In this document: piece by piece, positions 1-8,195 of the stretch
How positions within the stretch are numbered: position 1 is the stretch's first letter
How the letters are laid out: every line of letters begins with the position of its first letter
NCBI GenBank assembly: GCA_041574955.1
Contig: JBFGNS010000128.1
Coordinates: 1-12,397 of the forward strand
Source: CALZJC01 sp041574955
GTDB lineage: Bacteria > Acidobacteriota > Thermoanaerobaculia > Multivoradales > JAHEKO01
Reading direction: 5' to 3'
Length of the DNA stretch: 12,397 nucleotides
Made by a program: the position numbers and the translations under genes
The notes under the pieces: model-generated
Database searches by the model: none
What the model was told of the DNA's origin: nothing
What the model saw: only the letters and a program-made list of their open reading frames with translations

Positions 1-2676
1 ATCCAGCCCCTCGACCGGCCCCGGGAACCACCGCTCGCCGTTGTAGACCTCGACTCCCGGCGGCGCGTCCACCACCACCAGCTCGGTCTGGTCGATGTAC
101 GCCACCTCGCGCAGCTCCTCGGTGATCCGCAGCTCGACCGCGCCCGCCGACGCCACCCAGCCGGGCAGCCGCAGGTACTCCTCCGGATCGGCCGGCACGT
201 AGACGCCGGGCGCGGCCAGCATGCCGAGCGGCGCCAGGCTCAGGATGTCGGTCACGAACCGCATCCGCCCGCCGTCCGAGGCGTAGAGGAACGGGCAAGA
301 GCCCTCGATCCTGAGCTCCTGCTCGATCCGCCGGGTGGTGCCCGGCTCGGGCTCGAACAGGTACTCGCTGATGCCGTTCGGCCAGACCACCTCGACCACC
401 GCCGGCCGCCGGCCGCCGAGCCCGACCACCGCCTCCGGCCGCTCCAGCTCGCGCGAGCGCCGGTCGAGCCCGAACCAGACGTCGAGCCGCGCGCCGCGGC
501 CGTCGAGCGGCACCTTGCCGGCGAGACCGCGCAACACCAGGCGCAGGCAGCCCTGCCCCTCGCCGCCCACCGCGCGCAGGGCGACCGGCGCGCCGTCCGC
601 GAGCAGCAGCGGGTCCGCGTCGCAGTCGCCGTCGAGATCGACCGCCGCGACCAGCGCGCCCGCTGCGCCCGCGAAGCGGCCCACCTCCGCCAGCTCCGGT
701 CCGCGCGCACCGGACAGCGCCACCAGGCCTCCCTCGCCGGCCGCCTCGTAGGCGGCCAGCAGATCGGCGCTGCCGTCGAGGTCCACGTCACCCGCCGCCA
801 GCGACCGCACCACTGTCGGGCCTGCCGTGGGCGCCCGGTCGCCGCTCGCGCGCGCCGCGGTGCCGCCGGCCACGCCGGCCGGCCCGACCGATCCCGCCAG
901 CAACTCCAGCGCCCGCGCCTCCGCCGCCTCGTCCCGCATCAGCCCGCGCGACCCGTGGTTGCGCCACACCGCCAGCCGGCCGCCAGCCACCGCCGCCAGG
1001 TCGAACCGGCCGTCGCCGTCGAGGTCGGCGGTCACCGCGCCTTCGAAAGCGCCCCCGAGCGCCAGCTCCGCCCCCGGGCGGAACTCCCCCTGCCGCCAGT
1101 TGGCCAACACCCGCAAGGCCTCCCGGCCGGCCACCAGCAGGTCCTGGTCAGCGTCGCCGTCGAGGTCGGCCGAGAGCACGGCCAGCGCCTCCGCCGGTCC
1201 GCCCTCACCTGCCGGCAGCGGCGCCGGCTCGGGCGCGCCCAGCCCGGCCTCGCCGCGGTGGGTGGCGAGCAGCAGCCGGCCGTCTTCCCCGACCGCCACG
1301 AGATCCAGATCGCCGTCGTGCTCGAAATCCACCAGCAGCCCCGAGCGCAGCCGGGCGGCGGCGAGCGCCGGCTCGAGGGCGAGCTCCTGCCAGCGGCCGC
1401 TCCCGTCTGGGCCCCCACCGCGGCCCCAGAGCGCCACCCCGCCCTCGCCCAGCACCACCAGCTCCATCCGCCCGTCGCCGTCCAGCTCGCCGGCCAGGAC
1501 CACCCGCCCGCCGGCCACTTCGCCCAGCCGCTCCCACGACCCCCCCTGCCGCCCGAGGAGCCACAGCGCGCGGTCGGTCAGGAACGCCAGCCGCGCCTCG
1601 CGCACGCCGGCCGCGATCGCCGCGTCGGGGGCGCCCTCCTCCGACGCCGCGCGCTCGCCGTCGCCCTCGCCGGCATCGGCGGGCGCCGGCACCGCGTCGT
1701 TGAACGGCGCGACCGCGATCACCCTCTCGCCCGCCGCCCACGGCGCCGCCGGCAGCAGTTCGGCGCGCTCGAAGGACACCGCCGGCGCGCCGGCCGCCGT
1801 TTCCGCCCGCAGCGCCTCGCCCACCGGTTCGGCCAGCGGCAGCAGGGCCAGCCGCGCCTCGAGCGCCGCCGAGTCGGTCTGGAACCGCTTGGCCGGTCGC
1901 AGCAGGTTGATCGCCCGGCGCAGCGACACCGGCGCCCGCCCGGGATCGGCCGCCAGCTCCTGCCGGCCGCGCGCCACCAGCTCGGCCACCGCCGGCTCGC
2001 CCGCCGCCAGCCGGCTCACCAGCGCGAGGCCGCGCTCACGGCCGCCGGCGTCGGTGCCCAGCGTCCACTGAGCCAGCTCGGCGGCCAGCCGCGCGTTGTC
2101 CGGCCACAGCTCGAGCGCCCGCTCGAGCATCGCGCCGTACTCGGCCTCGGCGTCGTCGCCGCCGAGCCTCGGCACCACCCGCGACAGGGCGTACGGATAG
2201 GCGGCCTCGGACGGATCGAGCGCCATCGCCCGCCGGTAGGCGGCGGCCTCGGCGGCGGCGTCGCCGGTTTCGAGAGCCAGCTTGCCACGCACGTACTCGG
2301 CGCGGGCACGCAGCGTCTCGGGCGCGCTCTCGGGGATCTTGTCGAGCCAGCCGCGGGCCGCGTCGGTCTCGCCGCTGCGCAGATGGGCGACCGCCAGGTC
2401 GAACGCCAGCACCGGGTCCTCGCCGCCCAGCTCCACCGCCTCGGTGAAGCGCGCGATCGCCTCCTGCCACTCCTCGATCTCGGCGTGCGCCACGCCGCGC
2501 ACCATCAGGCTCTGGACGCGCGCCGCGCGCTCGCCTGGCGACAGCTCGGCCGCCGGCTCGCGCCCGCAGGCGCCGGCGAGCGCGCCGGCCAGCGCCGCCA
2601 GAGCGACGATGGCAAGCCCACGCCGGTGCCCGCGTGGCGCCTTCGGAAAGCCGGCCCCCCGCCGCCGGCAGCTCAC
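1..2676 (-). CDS. TPR + FG-GAP/VCBS + ASPIC/UnbV lipoprotein (CRTAC1-like), 3' end beyond window
   Basis: Reading leftward from a GTG at 2676, the frame stays open to the window edge (892 codons, no stop). The N-terminus has basic residues, then a hydrophobic stretch at about residues 20-36 ending in LAGAC, a loose lipobox with Cys37. It is probably an exported lipoprotein. Residues about 55-200 look like TPR helices. From about residue 370 come six Ca-binding-type FG-GAP motifs such as ELDGDGRMELVV, DLDGDADQDLLVAG, DLDGDGRFDLAAV and DVDLDGSADLL (near residue 630). An ASPIC/UnbV-like segment follows with VVWPNGISEYLF. A further segment starts at GSCPFLYASDGGRMRFVTD (about residue 793) and contains EELREVAYIDQTELVVVDAP. 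I recall this segment following UnbV in related proteins. The start is uncertain: a GTG at 2754 is in frame, and neither has a clear Shine-Dalgarno. The gene lies 110 bp after the CRTAC1-like gene on the same strand, so co-transcription is likely. The ligand is unknown; the repeats suggest a beta-propeller scaffold in the envelope. Confidence 0.85.
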   Translation of the reverse strand, partial: MSCRRRGAGFPKAPRGHRRGLAIVALAALAGALAGACGREPAAELSPGERAARVQSLMVRGVAHAEIEEWQEAIARFTEAVELGGEDPVLAFDLAVAHLRSGETDAARGWLDKIPESAPETLRARAEYVRGKLALETGDAAAEAAAYRRAMALDPSEAAYPYALSRVVPRLGGDDAEAEYGAMLERALELWPDNARLAAELAQWTLGTDAGGRERGLALVSRLAAGEPAVAELVARGRQELAADPGRAPVSLRRAINLLRPAKRFQTDSAALEARLALLPLAEPVGEALRAETAAGAPAVSFERAELLPAAPWAAGERVIAVAPFNDAVPAPADAGEGDGERAASEEGAPDAAIAAGVREARLAFLTDRALWLLGRQGGSWERLGEVAGGRVVLAGELDGDGRMELVVLGEGGVALWGRGGGPDGSGRWQELALEPALAAARLRSGLLVDFEHDGDLDLVAVGEDGRLLLATHRGEAGLGAPEPAPLPAGEGGPAEALAVLSADLDGDADQDLLVAGREALRVLANWRQGEFRPGAELALGGAFEGAVTADLDGDGRFDLAAVAGGRLAVWRNHGSRGLMRDEAAEARALELLAGSVGPAGVAGGTAARASGDRAPTAGPTVVRSLAAGDVDLDGSADLLAAYEAAGEGGLVALSGARGPELAEVGRFAGAAGALVAAVDLDGDCDADPLLLADGAPVALRAVGGEGQGCLRLVLRGLAGKVPLDGRGARLDVWFGLDRRSRELERPEAVVGLGGRRPAVVEVVWPNGISEYLFEPEPGTTRRIEQELRIEGSCPFLYASDGGRMRFVTDILSLAPLGMLAAPGVYVPADPEEYLRLPGWVASAGAVELRITEELREVAYIDQTELVVVDAPPGVEVYNGERWFPGPVEGLD

Positions 2677-2786
2677 CGCCGGCCCCGCGGTTCGGGTGGC
2701 TCGGGCGACTGGCGCGCCTCGATCACGGACGGCGGCAGCGCCCAAGGCCGGCACCGGCCGCGGCGAACGCCTCCCCCACCACCCGC

Positions 2787-5585
2787 TCACACCAGGTTCT
2801 CGAGCAGCTCCGCCATCTCGTCCGGGTCGACCTGGCCGACGAAGACCGCCCGCACCGTGCCGCGGTGGATCACCGCGGTCAACGGGATGGCGCCCGGCGG
2901 CGAGGCGCCGAGCGAGCTTAACGGCGCCTGGTCGGCGACCGTGCCCACGAGCTGCTCGTAGGTCGTCCCCCGCTCGTCGGCGAACGCCTGGATCTCGGCG
3001 TCGCTCTTGCCCTCGTCGAGCGAGACGCCGAGGAACCGCACCCTGCCGGCGAAGCGCTGCGACAGCTCCTGGAGGTCCGGCATCTCGAGGACGCACGCCG
3101 TGCACCAGGTAGCCCAGAAGTTGAGCACCACGGTCTCGCGGTCGAGGGCGGCGAGCGCCAGCTCGGACTCGCCCCCGAGGCGCCGGAAGGCGAGCTCCGG
3201 CCGATCGGCCGACAGCTCGCCGGCAGCCGGCGCCAGGTCGCGGCGGTTGTAGTTGCGGGGACGCAGCTCCTCGAGCTCGACCTCGTCGCTGCCCTCGGTG
3301 ACGCGCGCCCGGTGGTTGACCGGCAGCCCTTCGAGCCGCTGCTCGGCGCCGCTCGGCCAGCGGATGGCGAGCGCGTCCACCCGGCGGCAGCTGCCGAGCC
3401 CGAAGTGGAGCGTCGGCGGCGGCTGCGAGATGAACCCCGAGCCGGCCTCGACCTGGCGCAGCACCTGGAGCCTTCGGCCGTCCGCGTCGCAGCGGGCCAC
3501 CACCTGGGCGCCGATCGCCATCGGCTCCGATCCGGTCGCCGTCAGGTCCACCAGCAGGACGTTGCCCTGCCCGGGGGCGTCGTTCCTGTAGACCTTCACC
3601 ACCGGGTTGTTGCGGTTGTAGACCACGAAGTCGAGATCGCCGTCGCCGTCGAGATCCGCCGCCGCCGCGCCGCGGCTGTCGAGCCGCAGATAGGTGCCCA
3701 GCACGTTGCCGACCTCGTCGAAGGTACCGTCGCCGCGGTTCTGGAACAGGGTGTTGGGCTCGCGGCCCGACCACGACGCGCCCTCCTCCTGGAGCTGCCG
3801 GAAGTGGTTGCGGTGGCCGGTCTCCTTGTCCCCCTCCTGCTCCGCGCTCTCGGACGCCAGGACCTGGCGCCAGAAGATGCTTCACGTGTCCTTGGCCGAC
3901 ACCCCGGTGTAGAAGCCGCCGCACACCAGCATGTCGACGTCGCCGTCGGCGTCGTAGTCGAACGGCGTGTTGCCCCACGCCCAGAACGCCGGCTTGGCGC
4001 CCGACTCGTCGGTGACGTCGCGGAAGCTGCCGTCGCCGAGGTTCTTGAGCAGCGTGTTGCCCTTCGAGAACCGCCGGTAGAGCGCCCTCTGCTCGGGGCT
4101 GCCCGGGAAGTTCTCGAGCCGCGTGATGCGGTTGCCGGCGAACGACTGCATGTTCGAGATGTAGAGATCGAGCAGCAGGTCGCCGTCGTAGTCGACCCAG
4201 GAGACGCCCATGCCGTTGCCGCTGTCGCGCGACCCGGTCTCGGCGGAGACCTCATCGAAGCGGCCGTCGCCGCTGTTCCGGTACAGGCTGTTGGGGCCGT
4301 AGTCGTTGGCGACGTAGAGGTCCATGTCGCCGTCGCGGTCGTAGTCGGCCCAGGCGGCGGCGTAGCTCCAGCGCTCGCGGTTGACGCCCATGCCGGCGGC
4401 TGCGGTGGCGTCCTCGAAGCGTCCACCGCCCAGGTTCCTGAGCAGCACGTTGGGCATCCCGTCGCGGGCGTCGACGTAGCTCTCCGGCTGGTGGTCGGCG
4501 TCGATCAGGTTGTAGCTCGTCATGTAGACGTCGAGGAGCCCGTCGCGGTCGTAGTCGGCCGCCGCCAGCGCCTCGTACTCGCCGGGGCCGCCGAACGGCG
4601 CGTCGCCGGTCACGTCGCGGAAGAAGCCGCCCTCGTTGCGGAACACCCGCAGCCCCTCGCGCTTCAGCCCCACCACCAGGTCGAGCGCGCCGTCGGCGTC
4701 GACGTCGATGAACAGGCCGCTGTTCGAGCCCTGGCGAAGAGCGTTGACCTCCAGACCCTGGGCGGCGGTGACGTCATCGAAGTAGCCGTCGCCACGGTTG
4801 GCGTACAGCCGCGCCGGGGCGTGCAGCCGGGGCAGGAACAGGTCGACGTCGCCGTCGGCGTCGAAGTCGGCCAGCGCCGGCCCGCCGTCGGTGTAGATCT
4901 GCGCGCCGGTCTGGTCGAAGCCCGGCGGCAGCACCTGGGTGGTGACGTCGTGGAAATACGGACCGGGAGCGATCGTGCTGCGCCCGGCCTCCGAGTGGAC
5001 GCCGGCGAGCTTCCATTCGTCGCCGGTCTTGAGCAGGTCGAGCACCAGGTGGAGCCGGTCCTCGCGCAGCCGGTCGTCGGCCAGGCGGCCGAGCACCCAC
5101 ACCGCCTCCTTGGACTCGATCCCCGGCTCACCGTCGGGACCGGGGCGCAGCTGCACCTCCCAGGTGTGCACCTCGGTGGTGAGGATCTCCTCGAACTCGG
5201 CCAGGTAGTCGTTCCAGGCGGCGCGGAAGGCCGCGGGGTCGAGGTCGCTCGGCGCGGGCCCCCAGTCGAGCAGCACCACACCGGACTCGACCCGCCGCTC
5301 CGAGTGCTGGCGCCCGGAGAACCGCTCGCCGCGGAAGCCGGGCAGGAAGGCGGCGGCGCCGTCCTCGTCCAGGCCACCGGCCTCCCACGACGACAGCATC
5401 ACCTTCTTGGCCGCGCCCGCGTCGCTACCCCAGGTCTCGGTGGGCCAGAACTCCTGGCTCAGGGTCTCGCCGGCCGGCGTGCCGGAGCGCGAGCAGCCGC
5501 CGGCGGCGAACACCGCAGCGAGCACCCAGAGCAGCGCCGCGGGCAAGGCGAGGGTTGACCAGGAGCGCTTCTCTGCCACGGACAT
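2787..5585 (-). CDS. CRTAC1-like FG-GAP/UnbV/thioredoxin lipoprotein, candidate selenoprotein (Sec568 at in-frame TGA)
   Basis: ATG at 5585 follows GAGGGGAC about 6 nt upstream. A signal peptide covers residues 1-30, with FAAGGC and a probable lipid-anchored Cys31. Residues about 40-235 are a unique N-terminal region. FG-GAP repeats follow from about 240, with motifs such as DFDADGDVDLFL, DYDRDGLLDVYM, DYDRDGDMDLYV and DYDADGDVDMLV. Codon 568 is TGA, after VSAKDT. The same frame continues SIFWRQVLASESA, then NTLFQNRGDGTFDEV, another FG-GAP motif (DLDGDGDLDFVV), an ASPIC/UnbV domain at about 675-765 (LHFGLG, IRWPSG), and a TlpA/AhpC-like thioredoxin domain at about 800-932 with WCTAC (Cys828, Cys831). 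No frameshift is needed, and the domains after the TGA are well preserved. A SECIS-like hairpin follows the TGA. I therefore read this as one 932-residue gene with selenocysteine at 568. The alternatives are a point nonsense mutation, a sequencing error, or two polypeptides; the second part (from a GTG at 3704) would have no signal peptide. The thioredoxin domain suggests extracytoplasmic thiol/selenol redox work; the substrate is unknown. Confidence 0.8.
3849..3884 (-). promoter_or_regulatory. Candidate bacterial SECIS element following in-frame TGA
   Basis: Reading leftward, the TGA is at 3884-3882. Nucleotides 11-18 after it (GGCGCCAG, 3871-3864) pair with nucleotides 22-29 (CUGGCGUC, 3860-3853). 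This gives 8 pairs, one of them G·U, around a loop GUC (3863-3861). Below a U/C mismatch, three more pairs (UUC with GAG) can form. The loop is 19-21 nt after the TGA and starts with G. Known bacterial SECIS hairpins place the loop about 16-37 nt after UGA with G in the first two loop positions; SelB binds there to deliver Sec-tRNA. The loop context CAGGUC also matches the E. coli fdhF hairpin as I remember it. The pairing is seen directly; the SelB role is inferred. GGCGCC is itself a palindrome in a GC-rich gene, so chance is not excluded. Confidence 0.6.
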
Positions 5586-5720
5586 CGACGGGTCCCCTCG
5601 CGAGAGTTGTCAGGAAGGCGCCGACGACGAACGGCCGGCGGCGAACCCGATCAAGCTAGCACAAAGCGGGACGACCGCTTCCCACCCATCGGGGCTGACG
5701 TCGGCGCCAGTCACTCCCTC

Positions 5721-5780
5721 CCAACGGTGACAGGATACTTAGTCCGACTTTGAGCATAAGTATCCTGTCACCGCGGTTGG
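5721..5780. repeat. Palindromic repeat element, copy 1 (REP/MITE-like)
   Basis: Arms GGTGACAGGATACTTA (5726-5741) and TAAGTATCCTGTCACC (5757-5772) are a perfect 16-bp inverted repeat around a 15-nt centre ending in GAGCA. Outside them lie CCAAC (5721-5725) and GTTGG (5776-5780), which also pair, though the left side lacks the CGC found on the right. The centre is not symmetric, so the copies can be oriented, and all three in this window point the same way. The element contains the TGA stop of the leftward HTH/TPR gene. It could fold as RNA and act as an attenuator upstream of the CRTAC1-like gene, whose start lies 140 bp further on. No U-tract is present, so it is not a standard intrinsic terminator. 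Confidence 0.9.
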
Positions 5781-7993
5781 AGTTCCTGGACGATGCTGAA
5801 GTCGTGGTCGGCGTGGGCGCAGTGGCGGCGGAGGTCATCCTCGACGGCGCGGGCCTCGGACTCGCGGCCCATCGCGCGATAGGAGTCGGCCAGGCGCAGA
5901 CGAAGCGCCATCCAGTGGTACCCCTGGCGCAGAGCGCTGGCCTTGCCGCGGGAGGCCTCCTCGAGCACCGCGAGGCCGCGCTCCGCCTCTCCCAGCGCCT
6001 CCCAGGCCTCAGCCAGGGTCTGCGCACCGTAGAAATAGTCGCCCAGGTGCCCCTGGTAGCGGAGGATCGACAGCGCCTCCTCGAGCAGCGGGACCGCCTC
6101 CCGGTAGCGCCCCTCGCCGACCGCGATGGTGCCGAGGGCGCGCGCCACCAGTCCCGGCTCGAGCTCGAACTCCGGCGACAGCCTGGCGAGCAGCCGCGAC
6201 GCGTCCTCGAAGTAGCCGAACTGCGCCAGGATCGACGCCACGTAGGCGGTCTGCGGCAGATCGTCGGGCGCCAGCCGGCCCAGCAGGGCCTCGCGCACAT
6301 ACTCGCCGTCGCCGTCCCTCCATCTCAGCAGCAGATCCCAGAAGGCTCGCGGCGGCACCGAGAAGCGGACGTAGATCCGCCGAGCCTCCTCGACCATGCC
6401 GAGATCCAGGTAGTAGCGCATCACGCCGCGCGCCAGACCGCTCCTCGCCGAGGCCGGGCGGGTGTCGAGGCCGGCCGCCAACCGGTCGAGCCTTGCCACG
6501 GCCTCGTCGACCTCGCCCAGCGACCACGCCTCGTGCACCGGGACCAGCTCGAGGAAGGGATCGACAACCTCCTCCGGACCCCCCGCCACCGCGCGCAACG
6601 CCTCGGCACGCTCGACCAGAGCGCGCGCCCTGGGCAGGTCGCCGGTGTTCAGCACGATCTCGCGCGCCGCCCGCACCAAGGTCGCCACGTCGTTCGGCCG
6701 CGCTTCGACCTGCCTCAACGCCAGTCCCACGGTCTCGAGCCCCCGACCCAGCCGGCGCAGGACCGCCACCGCGTTCCGTCCGGCCCAGTAGTGGCCGGGC
6801 GCGAGCTGCAGCAGCGCCAGGTACTGCCCCACCGCCGCCTCGAGATCGGACTTCCGGCCCGTGGAAGACGCGCGCAGCTCGAGCAAGCTCGCGCGGATGA
6901 AGTACCGCTCCACGGCGGTCGCCCGCTCCGCCAGCTCGACCGCCCGGCTGGCCAGTGGCAGGTAATCCTCTGCCGGCCGCCCCTGACGGAAGAGGGACCA
7001 GGCCAGGTGGGTGTAGGACGAGGCGAACAGTGGGTCCTCGGCGATCGCCTCTCGCAGCAGCTCCTCGGCGGTCCGGTCCCGATACGGGCCGCTCAGGTCG
7101 CTCTCCCGCAGCAGCCGGTCGGCCCGCGAATACAGCTCGAGGGCCCGCAGCGACGGCGTCGAGACCTGGCTCAGCACCTGCTGGCTCGCACGGATGTCGG
7201 CCGCAGTCTCACCCAGGTCCTCGCGCACCCGGACGGCCAGCCGGTCGACCGCCGCCAGCAGGGCCTCCTGCCCGTTGGCCCGCTCGCGCAGGCTGGCCAG
7301 GCCGACGCCGTCGGCCGCTCGCAGCAGCTCGGCGCTCAACAGGTACGAGCTGCCGTCCTTCTCCACCCGGGCGGTCAGGATCGCGCCGATGCCGCCGTCC
7401 CTCAGCGCCACCTCGCGCGCCAGCTCGGCGTCGATGGCGGACTCCGCGGGCCGACCCATGAGCCTGAGCGCGTCGCCGATCCGCTCGGGCGGCGCCAGCT
7501 TGACGAAGCGCGAGTTGGCCAGCTCGCGCCGCAGCCCGGCCTCCAGCGTGCCCGACAGGATCGCCTCACCGGTGCGGTTGTCGATCTCGGCCAGCACCAG
7601 CCAGCCGGGGTCGAGTGCGCGGCCCGGCTCCGCCACCACCGGCGCCGGACCGGCCTCTCGCCCGCGGCGCTGCCCGACGACCCCGGCCGCTATTACGGCC
7701 GTCATCACCAGCGCGGCGGCAGGCCACCAGCGGCGCCAGCCCGAGAAAGCCCTCGCCGGGGCTCCGTTCCGCTCGTCCCGCTGCCGCCGCCACGCCTCGA
7801 TCTCGGACGGGTACGCGTAGACGGTGCCACCCTTGGCGTGGAGGTGCCGGTGGACCGGCAACTCCTCCTCCTTCTCCCAGGTCTGGACCGTCCGCACCGC
7901 CCGCCCGAGGTAGGAGGCGATCTCCTTCCACGAGTCGAGGATCGGTTCCCGGTCCGGCGCCGGGGCGCCGCCGGAAGGCGCTTCGGCAGGCAT
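5768..7993 (-). CDS. Membrane-anchored HTH regulator with periplasmic TPR domain (ToxR-like layout)
   Basis: 741 residues from ATG at 7993; no strong Shine-Dalgarno is visible. Residues 21-70 (SWKEIASYLGRAVRTVQTWE, then HRHLHAKGGTVYAYPSEIEAW) form the MerR/excisionase-like winged helix-turn-helix common in Acidobacteriota TPR proteins. A basic stretch and one transmembrane helix follow at about 90-107. Residues about 120-270 resemble the TolB/CsgG-type N-terminal region (VLAEIDNRTGEAILSGTLEAGLRREL cut short: IDNRTGEAILSGTLEAGL). The remainder to the C-terminus is TPR helices. This predicts cytoplasmic DNA binding, a single membrane pass and an extracytoplasmic protein-binding domain. Targets are unknown. 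The gene reads in the same direction as the CRTAC1-like genes downstream, about 180 bp away, so regulating them or itself is plausible but unproven. It is divergent from the secreted protein gene at 8196. The last residues (QPR) and the TGA stop are encoded within repeat copy 1, so an older, different C-terminus is possible. Confidence 0.88.
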   Translation of the reverse strand: MPAEAPSGGAPAPDREPILDSWKEIASYLGRAVRTVQTWEKEEELPVHRHLHAKGGTVYAYPSEIEAWRRQRDERNGAPARAFSGWRRWWPAAALVMTAVIAAGVVGQRRGREAGPAPVVAEPGRALDPGWLVLAEIDNRTGEAILSGTLEAGLRRELANSRFVKLAPPERIGDALRLMGRPAESAIDAELAREVALRDGGIGAILTARVEKDGSSYLLSAELLRAADGVGLASLRERANGQEALLAAVDRLAVRVREDLGETAADIRASQQVLSQVSTPSLRALELYSRADRLLRESDLSGPYRDRTAEELLREAIAEDPLFASSYTHLAWSLFRQGRPAEDYLPLASRAVELAERATAVERYFIRASLLELRASSTGRKSDLEAAVGQYLALLQLAPGHYWAGRNAVAVLRRLGRGLETVGLALRQVEARPNDVATLVRAAREIVLNTGDLPRARALVERAEALRAVAGGPEEVVDPFLELVPVHEAWSLGEVDEAVARLDRLAAGLDTRPASARSGLARGVMRYYLDLGMVEEARRIYVRFSVPPRAFWDLLLRWRDGDGEYVREALLGRLAPDDLPQTAYVASILAQFGYFEDASRLLARLSPEFELEPGLVARALGTIAVGEGRYREAVPLLEEALSILRYQGHLGDYFYGAQTLAEAWEALGEAERGLAVLEEASRGKASALRQGYHWMALRLRLADSYRAMGRESEARAVEDDLRRHCAHADHDFSIVQELQPR

Positions 7994-8195
7994 CTCAACC
8001 GCTCACAGGGTTGCCAAGAAGCATACAGGACGGCCGGCGACCGGTGTCGGGAAGCCGCGCCGCGCGCATTCGCGCACATCTGCGCGCCTTCTCGCTTGCC
8101 TCGGTCCGCCACGCCCTGGCAGCCTGATCCCAACGCCAACCGACTCGCGAGCGGGCCCCCGACAGCTCGGGAGCAAGAGCCAAGGAGGTACGACT
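7994..8195. other. Divergent intergenic region between HTH/TPR gene and secreted protein gene
   Basis: About 200 bp separate two divergent starts, so promoters for both should lie here. On the leftward strand a TATGCT hexamer (8031-8036 region) resembles a -10 box, but no convincing -35 accompanies it. On the rightward strand no clear sigma-70 or sigma-54 promoter was seen. A GC-rich dyad (GCGCA ... TGCGC) occurs near 8062-8086. No small gene is evident. Confidence 0.3.
8182..8189 (+). promoter_or_regulatory. Strong Shine-Dalgarno (AAGGAGGT)
   Basis: AAGGAGGT lies 6 nt before the ATG at 8196. It is the best ribosome binding site in the window and fixes the start of the secreted Cys-motif protein. 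Neighbouring genes have weak or no comparable sites, which suggests this small protein is made in larger amounts. Confidence 0.85.

Noticed and set aside
955..2961. 668-codon open frame on the + strand
   Set aside because: Antisense to the TPR/FG-GAP gene, whose own frame shows repeated DLDGDG motifs and TPR helices over the whole stretch.
3882..3884. Treating the TGA as an ordinary stop that yields two separate genes
   Set aside because: The second part would start within an FG-GAP unit at a GTG (3704) without a Shine-Dalgarno or signal peptide, and 59 well-preserved residues between would be untranslated. Still possible as a nonsense mutation.
3312..5558. 748-codon open frame on the + strand
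   Set aside because: It is the antisense shadow of the CRTAC1-like gene. Its V/A/E-rich monotony (repeated VAVAVEV) is what DxDxDG codons give when read backwards in GC-rich DNA.
5653..5681. Extended -10 promoter (TGCTAGCTT on the - strand) for the CRTAC1-like gene
   Set aside because: The -10 is fair, but the hexamer 17 nt upstream (GAAGCG) is far from TTGACA. Not enough to annotate.
5726..5772. Palindrome as a CRISPR repeat or intrinsic terminator
   Set aside because: The three copies are 1.5-3.3 kb apart with genes between, so not an array; no U-tract follows the stem.
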